From Paucisalibacillus algeriensis (GTDB lineage Bacteria; Bacillota; Bacilli; Bacillales; Amphibacillaceae): a stretch of 64,000 nucleotides of DNA. The notes beneath the pieces are model-generated. The model was not told where the DNA came from and searched no databases. It saw only the letters and a program-made list of their open reading frames with translations. Positions 19,704 through 29,238 of the stretch are shown here, in pieces. The stretch is taken from contig NZ_CBYO010000007.1 in NCBI RefSeq assembly GCF_000577245.1, forward strand, positions 372,001-436,000. The letters run 5' to 3'. Made by a program: the position numbers and the translations under genes. Numbering within the stretch: the first letter of the stretch is position 1; the number at the start of each line of letters is the position of its first letter.

Positions 19704-20246
19704 TTTATTTCCCCCTATGAATTGTAATCGGCCCAAGACATCATGCCTTTTTAGGGTTTACGTTTTTATAGTATTTATGAAACACGTTAATCTTATAATT
19801 GTTTAAATTTTTCTGATAATTTAGTGTTATTGGAGTTATGTGATGAAATCTATTATACTACCTTCTTCCTAAAAAAGTCACCCCCTATCTTTAAAAAAAT
19901 TTATAAAATTTTAATATTCATGTATTGCATTTTTAATAATCCCTTGTTTTTAATGGATTTATTGATACTTATGTAATATTTTATTTTCTCTATTTATTTC
20001 GGTGGATCTGTATTAGCTGGATTCAAATTTAAATTTTCATAATATTTCGTGTCGCTAAATAATTGTATTTTCACACTATTTTAATGATTTCAAGATTTTT
20101 TGTTATAAAATAACTTTTAGCTAACTGTTTTTTTCGAGCACATCCGTGATCAATATAATGAATGAGGGGGTGCTATACATCTTTTTAGCCTGGAAATTTA
20201 GTTCAAATGCCGGGAATTAAATGCTTAAGTTACACTTTTGTTCATA
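19704..20246 (-). promoter_or_regulatory. Control region of transporter operon 2, with CodY-like box
   Basis: These 540 bases are AT-rich and hold no supported gene. ATTTTTCTGATAATT at 19807-19821 matches the CodY consensus AATTTTCWGAAAATT at 13 of 15 positions, about 100 bases upstream of the D2 start. I could not assign a promoter with confidence. Confidence 0.4.
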
Positions 20247-20296
20247 GAAAAAAGGATTGGTGTAAAAGTTGTTTTACTTTTACACCAATCCTTTTT
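20247..20296. terminator. Bidirectional terminator after oppF
   Basis: AAAGGATTGGTGTAAAAGT and ACTTTTACACCAATCCTTT form a 19-base perfect stem, with A/T runs on both sides. It ends the oppABCDF operon and insulates it from the operon 2 control region. Confidence 0.92.
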
Positions 20297-20317
20297 AAAC
20301 TCTCTATAATATTAGGT

Positions 20318-21298
20318 TTACCTTTTATCTCCATATAGATGACATGCTACCCAGTGGTCTTTTTTGTGCTCGATAAATTGTGGTTCTGCTTTGGAACAGA
20401 TTTCCATTGCCATTGGGCATCTTGTTCGGAATGGGCATCCGCTTGGTGGATTGATTGGACTTGGCACGTCTCCTTCGAGAATAATTCTTTCCCTTGTGCG
20501 TTCCACCTGTGGGTCAGCCATTGGAATTGCACTTAATAATGCTTGAGTATATGGGTGTAGTGGTTCTTCGTACAAGTCGTTACTTGTTGAGATCTCCACC
20601 ATATTCCCTAGATACATTACACCTACTCGATCACTGATATGCTTAACCATAGATAGGTCATGTGCGATAAATAAGTATGTTAATCCTCTTTCTTTTTGTA
20701 GCTTTTTAAGCAAGTTTACAACTTGCGCTTGGATGGATACATCTAGTGCGGAGATAGGCTCATCCGCTACGATAAAATCAGGATCTACCGCAAGTGCTCT
20801 TGCAATTCCAATCCTCTGTCTTTGTCCACCACTAAATTCATGGGGATAACGGTTTGCGTGTTCCGCATTTAATCCAACTGTTTCCAATAATTCTATAACA
20901 CGGTCGTCACGTTCTCTTTTTGTTTTTGCAAGACCATGAATATCGATACCTTCAGCGATAATATCCTTAACTGTCATTCTTGGATTCAAGGAAGCATATG
21001 GATCTTGGAAGATCATTTGCATACTGCGAGTTATTTCTTTTAATTGTTTCTTTGACTTTTTCGCATGGACGCTTGCACCTTTAAAGGAAACTTCTCCATC
21101 TGTTGCTTGATAAAGTCCCATAATCGTTCGACCAGCAGTTGATTTCCCACATCCTGACTCACCAACTAGCCCAAATGTTTCCCCTTTGTAAATATCAAAA
21201 GTAAGTCCATCTACAGCTTTTAACACGTTTTTGCGGTCTACTTTAAAATGTCTTTTTAATTCTTTAATTTCAAGAATCTTTTCCCTAGGCTTAGCCAT
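20318..21298 (-). CDS. oppF: Oligopeptide transport ATP-binding protein OppF
   Basis: This ABC ATPase of 326 residues is the last gene of the classical opp operon. Motifs: [47 protein letters not shown]. The oligo_HPY tail [15 protein letters not shown] plus HWVACHLY holds all four cysteines of the [4Fe-4S]-type site described for Dpp/Opp ATPases, unlike D1/D2 of the neighbouring operons. It overlaps the oppD stop by 8 bases. It energises import of oligopeptides bound by OppA, which in bacilli also carry signals for competence and sporulation. Confidence 0.9.
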   Translation of the reverse strand: MAKPREKILEIKELKRHFKVDRKNVLKAVDGLTFDIYKGETFGLVGESGCGKSTAGRTIMGLYQATDGEVSFKGASVHAKKSKKQLKEITRSMQMIFQDPYASLNPRMTVKDIIAEGIDIHGLAKTKRERDDRVIELLETVGLNAEHANRYPHEFSGGQRQRIGIARALAVDPDFIVADEPISALDVSIQAQVVNLLKKLQKERGLTYLFIAHDLSMVKHISDRVGVMYLGNMVEISTSNDLYEEPLHPYTQALLSAIPMADPQVERTRERIILEGDVPSPINPPSGCPFRTRCPMAMEICSKAEPQFIEHKKDHWVACHLYGDKR

Positions 21299-22319
21299 TT
21301 ACCTTCAAACCTCCTACATTCACAAATTCTGGTGGTTCTACTTTTGGAGCACGCTCATCTAATAGCCAGCATGCTGTCTTTTGTGTTTCGGATAGTTCAA
21401 AGTACTCCGGCATATGGGTACCGCATGCTTTCATTGCATATGGACAACGAGCTGCAAATGGGCATCCTTTTGGTGGATCGCTCAAGTCTGGTGGTGAACC
21501 AGGTATTGCCTTTAGTTCTTCATCACGGCTATCTAGTTTTGGCATAGAGCCAAGCAGCCCCCAAGTGTATGGATGTCTTGGATTATAGAAAATCTCATCA
21601 ACAGAACCAGTTTCTACTATCTTACCTCCATACATAACCGCGACACGATGCGCTGCATTTGCTACTACTCCAAGATCATGGGTAATAAGGATAATAGCTG
21701 TACCTGTCTCCTTTTGTAATCCCTTCATTAAGTCTAATATTTGTGCCTGAATGGTTACATCAAGTGCAGTAGTTGGTTCATCTGCGATTAGAATTTTGGG
21801 GTTACACGCTAACGCAATCGCAATCATAGCACGCTGACGCATTCCACCAGAAAATTCATGCGGATATTGCTTTATTCGCTTTTCTGGGTTAGGAATACCT
21901 ACTAATTTTAGTAGTTCTATCCCACGCAGTTGCGCTTCTGTTTTAGACATATTTTGATGCTTAATAAGACCCTCAGCAATTTGTTTACCAATTGTCATCG
22001 TTGGGTTTAAAGATGTCATTGGGTCTTGGAAGATCATACCTATCTCTTTACCACGAATGCTTTCCATTTGCTTCTCAGACTTTTGAATCAGATTCTCTCC
22101 ATTAAACTCAATGGATCCGCTAACAAATTTACCAGGGGGCATCGGAATAAGTCGCATAACCGATTGAGCGGTTACACTTTTTCCTGAGCCTGACTCCCCT
22201 ACAATTGCAAGTGTTTCCTCTGCATGTAAATCAAAGGACACATCACGAACTGCCTTTACCTCTGCTTTATATGTTTCAAAGTTTACAGAAAGGTTTTTTA
22301 CACTTAGTATTTTTTTCAT
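21291..22319 (-). CDS. oppD: Oligopeptide transport ATP-binding protein OppD
   Basis: This ABC ATPase of 342 residues has motifs [45 protein letters not shown] and LITHD. The C-terminal oligo_HPY region [16 protein letters not shown] with TACWLL has the full Cys set. It partners with OppF under the OppBC channel. ATG 22319 follows AGGAAGGGGGAAATACAA, 16 bases after oppC. Confidence 0.9.
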   Translation of the reverse strand: MKKILSVKNLSVNFETYKAEVKAVRDVSFDLHAEETLAIVGESGSGKSVTAQSVMRLIPMPPGKFVSGSIEFNGENLIQKSEKQMESIRGKEIGMIFQDPMTSLNPTMTIGKQIAEGLIKHQNMSKTEAQLRGIELLKLVGIPNPEKRIKQYPHEFSGGMRQRAMIAIALACNPKILIADEPTTALDVTIQAQILDLMKGLQKETGTAIILITHDLGVVANAAHRVAVMYGGKIVETGSVDEIFYNPRHPYTWGLLGSMPKLDSRDEELKAIPGSPPDLSDPPKGCPFAARCPYAMKACGTHMPEYFELSETQKTACWLLDERAPKVEPPEFVNVGGLKVNG

Positions 22320-22335
22320 TTGTATTTCCCCCTTC

Positions 22336-23259
22336 CTACTTACGATCTTTCGGATCTAATGCATCTCTTAGACCATCGCCAATTACGTTAAATGCCAGCA
22401 TCGTTAAACAAATAAAGAACGCTGGGAAGAAAAGCTGATACGGATAATACTGGAATGCACTAAGAGCATCATTTGTCATGACACCCCAACTAGAGTGTGG
22501 CACCGGTACACCGAGTCCCAAGAAGCTAAGGAATGCCTCTGTAAAAATTGCACTTGGCACGGTTAATGTTAACGTAACAAGGATTGGGCCTAGTGTATTA
22601 GGAATCAAATGTCTAAACATTATTCTAGAATTGCTTGCTCCAAGAGAACGAGAGGCTAGTACATATTCTTCTGATCGTAGTTGCATGACCTGACCGCGAA
22701 CTATTCTAGCCATATTAATCCATCCCGTAAAAACCATCGCAATAATCATCGTCCAGATACCTTGCCCCATCAGAACCATCAGTAAAATAACAACTAAAAG
22801 ATATGGCAGACCAGATAAAATATCGGCAAACCGCATCATATATTCGTCTATTTTTCCACCGAAGTAACCAGCAATGGCTCCCCAGATGATTCCAATGATA
22901 AGATCTAAAAATGCAGCCATCAATCCAATAAACAAGGAAATTCTAGCACCATCCCAAGTTCTTGCGAAAATATCTCGCCCGATATTATCTGTTCCAAACC
23001 AGTGTTCAGCAGACGGTACTAAATTTGTTGACATTAGGTCTGTATCTTTATAATTTTTTCCGGAAATTTCAGCACCAAATATTGCCATGAATCCTAACAT
23101 AACTAGGATTAATATACCTATTAAGGCTAATTTATTTTTCCTAAACCTTCTCCAAGCATCTTTCCAATAAGAAGTACTTTTCCCTACGATTTTCTCGGAT
23201 TCTGCATGATCCATATGAAGGGGATTAAAATCTGCATTTGAAAGCTGTGGTTGTGCCAT
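22336..23259 (-). CDS. oppC: Oligopeptide transport permease OppC
   Basis: This permease has 307 residues, with a cytoplasmic N-terminal tail of about 40 residues, six helices and the coupling segment EEYVLASRSLGASNSRIMFRH. It starts at ATG 23259, which overlaps the oppB stop as TGATG, a classical coupling arrangement; the GTG three bases upstream is in the binding site. It is more distant from the C permeases of operons 1 and 2 than those are from each other. Confidence 0.9.
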   Translation of the reverse strand: MAQPQLSNADFNPLHMDHAESEKIVGKSTSYWKDAWRRFRKNKLALIGILILVMLGFMAIFGAEISGKNYKDTDLMSTNLVPSAEHWFGTDNIGRDIFARTWDGARISLFIGLMAAFLDLIIGIIWGAIAGYFGGKIDEYMMRFADILSGLPYLLVVILLMVLMGQGIWTMIIAMVFTGWINMARIVRGQVMQLRSEEYVLASRSLGASNSRIMFRHLIPNTLGPILVTLTLTVPSAIFTEAFLSFLGLGVPVPHSSWGVMTNDALSAFQYYPYQLFFPAFFICLTMLAFNVIGDGLRDALDPKDRK

Positions 23260-24194
23260 CACTTTTCACCGCCCTTTGCTGCAATCTTAATTCTAGGATC
23301 AACTATTCCATAAATTAAATCTACTATTAAAATACTAACTAATAAAAGCACACTATAAAATACAGTGGTTCCCATAATAACTGTATAGTCACGATTTGTA
23401 ATACTCGTTACGAATTCACTACCTAGACCAGGGATACCAAAAATCTGTTCAATAATAAAACTCCCTGTTAATATACTTGCAACTAATGGACCCATATAAG
23501 AAATTACAGGTAACATAGCATTCCTGAGACCATGCTTATAGGTTACAATTCGCTGACTCATTCCTTTAGATTTTGCTGTTTTAATATAATCTGAACTTAA
23601 AACATCTAGCATGCTTGAACGCATTAACCGTGCAATAAAAGCAAGTGGCGTTGTTGCTAGAGCTAGTGCAGGAAGAATCGTGTCAGAGAAAGATTCCATC
23701 CGTGCAACGGAGAACATTTCAAGCTTGATGGCGAATATATACTGTAAAATGGTCGCCATGATAAAGCTTGGAACCGATATTCCTAATACCGCTATTACCA
23801 TTGCAGTATAATCTCCAAATCGATTATGTTTAAGTGCTGCAAACACACCGAAAAGGACACCTAATCCTAGAGCTATAAATACGGCTTCAAGCCCTAAGAC
23901 GAGAGAATAAGGGAAACTACGTAAAATAATATCCATTACATCTTGTCCAACAAACTTAAAGGATGGTCCGAAGTCAAATGTAAGTGCATTTACAACATAG
24001 GTAATATATTGTTCATGAATGGGATCATTCAGTCCGTAAGCATTTTCCATTTGTTGCTCTAATGCAGGTGTCATCTTACGTTCGGATGCAAATGGGCTAC
24101 CGGGAGCGGCCCGCATGATAAAGAATGTTGCACTGATGATTAAGAATAAGGATATCACAATATAGCCAACTCTTTTTAAGATATACTTTGCCAA
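23259..24194 (-). CDS. oppB: Oligopeptide transport permease OppB
   Basis: This permease has 311 residues, helix 1 at about 8-28, the external loop APGSPFASERKM typical of OppB, six helices in all, and the coupling segment AKSKGMSQRIVTYKHGLRN. The start is TTG 24194 behind GGAGGTGTATGTA; the frame extends five codons into that site. It is separated from oppA by about 340 bases that contain a large hairpin, so it may be expressed at a lower level than the receptor. Confidence 0.88.
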   Translation of the reverse strand: MAKYILKRVGYIVISLFLIISATFFIMRAAPGSPFASERKMTPALEQQMENAYGLNDPIHEQYITYVVNALTFDFGPSFKFVGQDVMDIILRSFPYSLVLGLEAVFIALGLGVLFGVFAALKHNRFGDYTAMVIAVLGISVPSFIMATILQYIFAIKLEMFSVARMESFSDTILPALALATTPLAFIARLMRSSMLDVLSSDYIKTAKSKGMSQRIVTYKHGLRNAMLPVISYMGPLVASILTGSFIIEQIFGIPGLGSEFVTSITNRDYTVIMGTTVFYSVLLLVSILIVDLIYGIVDPRIKIAAKGGEK

Positions 24195-24537
24195 TACATA
24201 CACCTCCAATTAACTTGTTACAATCAATACTACTTAAACGAAAAAAAGAGGTGAAACAATCCACCCCTCCTATTCCCTTTTCCTTTTCAAGAAAAAAGAA
24301 TATCATCTTGTGTTTATGCGAAAGAAATACTCTTTGTCCTGTATTTCTAAGAAGGCGTCAACGGTTTCTTTTTGCATGTTAAAACTAGATATTTAGTTGC
24401 TATTCTCTAAATCTCTTGAAAAGCCTTGTTCCCACAAGTTACAAAAGGGTTTCATTTTATATGGAAGTAACCAAGAATAGGAAACATACAAGATGCTTCC
24501 TATCTTGGTTAAACTTCAATAGTTATTTATTAAGCAA
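24195..24537 (-). promoter_or_regulatory. oppA-oppB intercistronic region with a large hairpin
   Basis: AACCAAGA (24469-24476) and TCTTGGTT (24503-24510) flank inner paired blocks AGGAA/TTCCT and CAT/ATG, giving an imperfect stem of about 16 pairs just after oppA. There is no T run on the minus strand. It probably protects oppA mRNA or lowers read-through to oppBCDF. No gene is seen in the gap. Confidence 0.5.
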
Positions 24538-26235
24538 TTATTTTTCGATGTAGCCCCACTTGTATTGAACTCCACCAAGTCCAGATACTTCCACATTTTT
24601 CACGTAGTCTTTAGCAGTCCATACGTTTGTGTAGAAGTAAACAGGTGCGATAGGCATTGCATCCATAAAGATTGCTTCTGCTTCTCTTAGGACTTCTTTA
24701 CGAGCAGCTGGATCTGTTTCCGTTCTAGATTGTGCAAGTAATTCTTGGTACTCAGCATCCTCCCAGTTCGTGTAGTTGTTTCCGCCAACGGAATTGAAGA
24801 TTTCAAGGAAGTTAATTGCATCGTTAAAGTCTGCAAGCCATCCCATACGTCCAACTTGGAAGTTACCAGATCCCATAGAATCTAGATAAACGTTCCACTC
24901 TTCGTTTCCAAGCTCAACCTCAACACCAAGGTTCTTGCTCCACATATCTTGAACTGCTTGTGCAATTACAGCATGTGCTTCACTTGTATTATAAGATAAC
25001 TTAAGTGGTGGCAATTCTTCTAAACCAAGCTCTTCTAAACCAGCTTCCAAATATTCCTTGGCTGTTTCAACATCATTATCAGCAAAGTATCCTTCATTGC
25101 TTTCTTCCCAAATGGAAGGTGGTACTAGTGCCATCGCAGGTTGTTGCTCACCTTTTGTGATGTTGTCAACAATACCTTGACGGTTAATTGCTAATGCAAA
25201 TGCCTTACGAATATTTTCGTTATTAAATGGTTCTGCCTCTGTATTAAATGCATAGTAGTAAACACCTGCAAGAGCAGTAATGTTTAAAGATCCGTCTTCT
25301 TTAAGTGTAGGGATTGCAGCTAATGGAACCGAGTCAGTTGGTGATCCAACCCAATCAAGGTCACCAGCTTCATACATTTGAAGTGCCGTATTCTCATCTT
25401 CTACCATGAACATGTTAATTGTTTCTAGTTTTACAGTATCAGCATCCCAATAATCTGCGTTTTTCTTAAGTACGACCTTGTTTTTGTGCTCCCAAGTGTC
25501 AAGTACGAATGGACCGTTTGTTACATAATTTTCACCAGCATCAAGTGCCCATTCAGGGTTAGCCTCTGCAACAGCTTTGTTAACAGGGTAATAAGTATAG
25601 AAAGCAGTTAAATCTAGAAAATATGGAGTTGGCTGAGCTAAAGTAACTTCTAGAGTCTTGTCATCTAGCGCTTTAACACCAACATCATCTAATGAGCCGC
25701 CTTCTTCCTTAGCAGCCTGAGCTCCTTTGATTACATATAACTGATAGGCATAGTCCGTATCAGCATTAGCAGGGTCTAGTACCCATTTCCATGCAAATTC
25801 GAAGTCATGTGCAGTAACTTGATCACCATTTGACCAAGTTGCATCATCACGAATCGTGAATGTATACGTTAATAAGTCATCTGAAACCTCAGGCTCAGCA
25901 GCAGCCATCGCTGGCTCAACAACACCTTCTTGATTAATTCGCATTAACCCCTCGAATACTTGATCAAGTACAGCACCAGAAGTTGTATCTGTTGCTAGAC
26001 CAGGGTGTAATGAAGGTGGTTCCGATTTAATATTTACATTTAATACTTGCTCCACATCGCCAGTGTCTCCAGCATCTTCTGTTTCACCAGAATCGCTAGA
26101 ATCCCCAGAACCTTCACTCTTTTCTTCTGTTCCGTTATCGCCATTTGCATCACTGTCTCCGCCACCGTTACATGCAGCGAGAACTAGGCCAAGTGCAAAT
26201 AAAAGAACTAAAAGTAATGACCATTTTTTCCACAT
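24538..26235 (-). CDS. oppA: Oligopeptide-binding lipoprotein OppA
   Basis: This is an SBP_bac_5 receptor of 565 residues. The signal ends in LVLAAC-N (Cys about residue 22), followed by a Gly/Ser/Asp/Glu linker of about 40 residues. The domain begins VLNVNIKSEPPSLHPGLATD, the N-terminal signature of Bacillus OppA. Other motifs are YVTNGPFVLDTWEHKN and VKLETINMFMVEDENTALQMYEAG. It captures oligopeptides outside the cell for OppBCDF and is the first gene of the operon, the classical order. ATG 26235 follows AGGAGGGTCTCACAT. Confidence 0.92.
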   Translation of the reverse strand: MWKKWSLLLVLLFALGLVLAACNGGGDSDANGDNGTEEKSEGSGDSSDSGETEDAGDTGDVEQVLNVNIKSEPPSLHPGLATDTTSGAVLDQVFEGLMRINQEGVVEPAMAAAEPEVSDDLLTYTFTIRDDATWSNGDQVTAHDFEFAWKWVLDPANADTDYAYQLYVIKGAQAAKEEGGSLDDVGVKALDDKTLEVTLAQPTPYFLDLTAFYTYYPVNKAVAEANPEWALDAGENYVTNGPFVLDTWEHKNKVVLKKNADYWDADTVKLETINMFMVEDENTALQMYEAGDLDWVGSPTDSVPLAAIPTLKEDGSLNITALAGVYYYAFNTEAEPFNNENIRKAFALAINRQGIVDNITKGEQQPAMALVPPSIWEESNEGYFADNDVETAKEYLEAGLEELGLEELPPLKLSYNTSEAHAVIAQAVQDMWSKNLGVEVELGNEEWNVYLDSMGSGNFQVGRMGWLADFNDAINFLEIFNSVGGNNYTNWEDAEYQELLAQSRTETDPAARKEVLREAEAIFMDAMPIAPVYFYTNVWTAKDYVKNVEVSGLGGVQYKWGYIEK

Positions 26236-26457
26236 ATGTGAGACCCTCCTATTTTTAAAATTCCTTCAATTCAGGATAGTCTAAATCCTGAACTTGTTTT
26301 CCATTATACAACCTATTATAAAATATTTCATTAACTTTTTTACAAAATTTAATATATTATAATTAATCGACAAATTCCGATATAACTAAATAATCGTTTT
26401 TTACTAAATTATTAGTTAATTAGTAGTGGGTAGTTTTTCTTATTTTATTAGGCACAA
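26236..26457. other. AT-rich intergenic region upstream of oppA
   Basis: Most of this stretch is A/T. It must hold the opp promoter (TATAAT occurs on the minus strand near 26310), but no -35 at proper spacing is clear. I see no cre box and no good CodY box, in contrast to operons 1 and 2. Confidence 0.3.
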
Positions 26458-26529
26458 AGAGGGACAGCCTCCCCAAGAACCAAATTAGCTAATTATACTA
26501 ATTCTATTGCTTAGGGGGCTGTCCCTCCT
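26458..26529. repeat. AGGGACAG hairpin repeat, copy 1
   Basis: AGAGGGACAGCCTCCCCAAG (26458-26477) pairs with CTTAGGGGGCTGTCCCTCCT (26510-26529) around an AT-rich loop. It sits 23 bases beyond the stop of the YpuA-like gene and could act as its terminator. The ends match copies 2 and 3. Confidence 0.75.
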
Positions 26530-26551
26530 ACACTAGACGCGGTCAACACTA

Positions 26552-27460
26552 CTATTTAAATAGATTAGAGAAAAAATTTGCAATTGCTTCAAATAGTTGT
26601 TTAAAAAAGTTACCTACACTATCCCAGAAACCTTCATCTGCTAATAAATCTCCAATTTGCTCTTGGACTTTTGTAGCAATATCATTTAATTGATTTTTAA
26701 CCTGATCAAAATCAATATTTAGATCACGCATTTTCTCAAATAAATCAATTAACAATTGACGATCTTTTTCACTTAATGAGATTTCAAGTTTATCTAATTG
26801 TTCTTGTACTATTCTCTCAATATCTTCTATAGAAGCAGGATTTTGCTCTGCAATAGCTTGCTTAATTTGAGTAATTAATTCACTCACTTGCTCCTTACTT
26901 AATCCCGCATCCGAAACTAAGTCCGTTGCTACATTAAGTTCTTCATTCGCGAGCTCCATTCGCTCCTTATCAAGCTCTACACCCTCAACATCATATGCTT
27001 TATATATCCCTGTTAGTGCTGAATGTCCTGTTACTTTTACAGGAGAAGCAACAACAACAGTTGCATTTTCTACACCAGCAGTAAGTAAAGCATTTGCATA
27101 CATTTCGCTTGTTACTTCCGTGATGTTATCTGGGGTGATGATGGAAATATTTAATCCTTTACCTTCCTCTTCCATCGTAATTTTAGCGGAAGAGAACATT
27201 CTGGAATTCGAGTTTCCACCAATATATTTTGCCAAGTCTTCACCAGTAACTGAATATTCATCGACCATTTCTGGATCTGTTATTTCAAGTAGTTTTTGTG
27301 TTTCAGCTTTTTGTTCTTCCGTTAAATTACCACCATAAACAACTATAGGAACCCCAAGTTTTTCATTAATTACTTCATCTGCACTTACAGGCATGATAAA
27401 GGCCGCGACTAAGCTAATTATTAATGTAAACAGGGCTGTTAGTTTTACATAACGTTTCAT
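26552..27460 (-). CDS. ypuA: Secreted DUF1002 protein, YpuA-like
   Basis: This protein has 302 residues: a signal peptide (hydrophobic 8-24, cleavage after PVSA), then a DUF1002 domain beginning NEKLGVPIVVYGGNLTEEQKAE, an alpha-helical segment at about 165-265 with heptad-like Leu/Ile spacing, and an amphipathic Phe-rich C-terminus (FWDSVGNFFKQLFEAIANFF). It matches YpuA of B. subtilis, a cell-envelope protein of unknown activity. It is single, with AAAAGGAGCTAGAAAT before the ATG. The Phe-rich tail may touch the membrane (inference). Confidence 0.85.
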   Translation of the reverse strand: MKRYVKLTALFTLIISLVAAFIMPVSADEVINEKLGVPIVVYGGNLTEEQKAETQKLLEITDPEMVDEYSVTGEDLAKYIGGNSNSRMFSSAKITMEEEGKGLNISIITPDNITEVTSEMYANALLTAGVENATVVVASPVKVTGHSALTGIYKAYDVEGVELDKERMELANEELNVATDLVSDAGLSKEQVSELITQIKQAIAEQNPASIEDIERIVQEQLDKLEISLSEKDRQLLIDLFEKMRDLNIDFDQVKNQLNDIATKVQEQIGDLLADEGFWDSVGNFFKQLFEAIANFFSNLFK

Positions 27461-27651
27461 ATTTCTAGCTCCTTTTCCTTTAATTTTCTTTTATATTACT
27501 TGTCTATCAAAATATTAATTTATAACTTAGATTATACCCAATCTCCAAAAAATAACACCTTTTAACTATTAATCTATAATACTTTAAATTTATTTCGTTT
27601 TCCGTTATATTTAGGGTACCGAAATATTTTATAGAAAGAAGGCAATTATTT

Positions 27652-28890
27652 ATTAATACTGAAAACCTCTATGTTAAACGTAATTTAGTTATTATGTGGT
27701 TTGCTAATTTCTTTATAGCAGGAAGCATGACCATGGTTTTACCCTTTCTGTCACTTTATATCGATTCTTTCGGTGACTATTCGGATGTTTATGTCCAGAA
27801 TTGGGCAGGCTGGGTTTTCTTAGTTACTTTTATTGCTGCATTTATATTTTCCCCGATTTGGGGACGGTTTGGGGATAAGTTTGGAAGAAAGAAATTACTA
27901 GTCTTCTTCGCAACCGGAATGGGAATATCCATATTTTTGATGGGGTTTGCTACGAACGTTTGGCAATTATTTATATTACGACTCATAATGGGAATATTCA
28001 CAGGTTTTATTCCGATGTCTCAAGCACTTATTACAACACAAACACCCAAGAACATTGCTGGAAAAGTTCTAGGAACCCTACAAACTGGTAGTATAACAGG
28101 TTCATTAATGGGGCCACTACTCGGAGGAGCATTGGCGGATATATTTGGCTTCTCTACTACATTTAAATGGACCGCACTTGCCATATTCCTATCTGCACTT
28201 ATTGTACTTTTCGGGGTAAAGGAAAAGCCATTAGAGTTCAGTTCAGATAAGGAACATAAAGCTTATACAAGTAAGGAAGTTATTTTACACATTATAAGAC
28301 ACCCTGTATTATTAGTAGTTATGATTATTTCCGCACTTGTGCAAATTGCTCACTTTAGCGTTCAGCCTATACTCTCCTTATATGTAGAAGAAATCCACGG
28401 CCCCCTTCATATTGCCTTTTTCTCTGGTATTGCTTTCTCCGCTGCCGGGGTTGGTAATTTGTTAATGACTAGAAAATGGGGGAAACTCGGCGATCAATAT
28501 GGTTATATTAAATACTTAATCCTCCTCCTATTCATGGCTGGTATTGTGTATATACCGGGTGCATTTGTTACATCTATTTGGCAACTTGTCATCGTCCGAT
28601 TCTTATTAGGAATATCAATTGGAGGAATCATCCCATTACGGATAGCATATATACGCCAAGAAGCACCATTATCAATGCAAGGTGAAGTGCTTGGTTATAA
28701 TACTAGCTTGAGATTCTTAGGTAATATTATCGGCCCTGCTCTTGGTGGTGCTATTGCTGGATTTTATGGCATTTCTTCCGTCTTTTTCATTACGAGTGGA
28801 ATACTTATTTTAAGTGGTGTGATCTTGTTAGTAGCTTGGTATAGGTATGAACATGCTGATCATAAGGGACATTCACTGTCTTCTAGGTAA
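27652..28890 (+). CDS. MFS multidrug-type efflux transporter (probable ATT start)
   Basis: This is a 12-helix major facilitator protein with the motif A loop GRFGDKFGRKK (after helix 2) and a second copy KWGKLGDQYGY, typical of DHA1 drug:proton antiporters. The first ATG (27694) would start inside helix 1 and has no binding site. Extending upstream in frame gives INTENLYVKRNLVIMWF, which restores the usual short cytoplasmic N-terminus, and AGAAAGAAGG (27633-27642) lies 9 bases before an ATT codon at 27652. I therefore infer the rare start ATT, giving 412 residues. Substrate unknown. Confidence 0.75.
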   Translation: MNTENLYVKRNLVIMWFANFFIAGSMTMVLPFLSLYIDSFGDYSDVYVQNWAGWVFLVTFIAAFIFSPIWGRFGDKFGRKKLLVFFATGMGISIFLMGFATNVWQLFILRLIMGIFTGFIPMSQALITTQTPKNIAGKVLGTLQTGSITGSLMGPLLGGALADIFGFSTTFKWTALAIFLSALIVLFGVKEKPLEFSSDKEHKAYTSKEVILHIIRHPVLLVVMIISALVQIAHFSVQPILSLYVEEIHGPLHIAFFSGIAFSAAGVGNLLMTRKWGKLGDQYGYIKYLILLLFMAGIVYIPGAFVTSIWQLVIVRFLLGISIGGIIPLRIAYIRQEAPLSMQGEVLGYNTSLRFLGNIIGPALGGAIAGFYGISSVFFITSGILILSGVILLVAWYRYEHADHKGHSLSSR

Positions 28891-28931
28891 TAATAAATAT
28901 TTAGCTTAAATAGTTCTTTAGTAAAAGTAAT

Positions 28932-28985
28932 CCGAGTATCATTCAATATTCTCCCTTCGGAATTTGAATGTTAACTCGGTTTTTT
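28932..28985 (+). terminator. Terminator of the MFS gene
   Basis: CCGAGT (28932-28937) pairs with ACTCGG (28974-28979), with an inner ATTCAA/TTGAAT pair, followed by T6. Confidence 0.8.
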
Positions 28986-29039
28986 GGGTTTTATCACTAC
29001 AAAAGATACTGTTTGTTTGATAGAAACCGCTCGACTACT

Positions 29040-29160
29040 TTTAACGTACAAAGACTTCAGTCGCATGGGCCTTCGGTTCGGGCGCGTAATTCCTTGGTTT
29101 GGGCGCATGCTCAAGGTTTTCCGGCACATGGTTCCTCGGTTTGGGTACATATTTTTACAT
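29040..29160. repeat. Degenerate GC-rich intergenic repeat patch 2
   Basis: Successive units of about 20-25 bases recur: CTTCGGTTCGGGCGCGT (29071-29087), CCTTGGTTTGGGCGCATGCTC-like (29092-29112), TTTTCCGGCACATG (about 29117) and CCTCGGTTTGGGTACAT (29134-29150). The best unit matches 3742-3762. The patch fills the gap between an MFS and a MATE gene. ORFs crossing it have no binding site and are not believed. Confidence 0.5.
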
Positions 29161-29238
29161 ATGTAACGATATTCTCTTTTTATTTACACAATTTCGTTGT
29201 AAACTATTCCTATTGTTTTACAGAAAGAAGGAAAAATA

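Noticed and set aside
20339-20546. Three overlapping ORFs opposite or inside the oppF 3' end
   Set aside because: Shadows of oppF in other frames, Cys/Trp-rich and without start signals.
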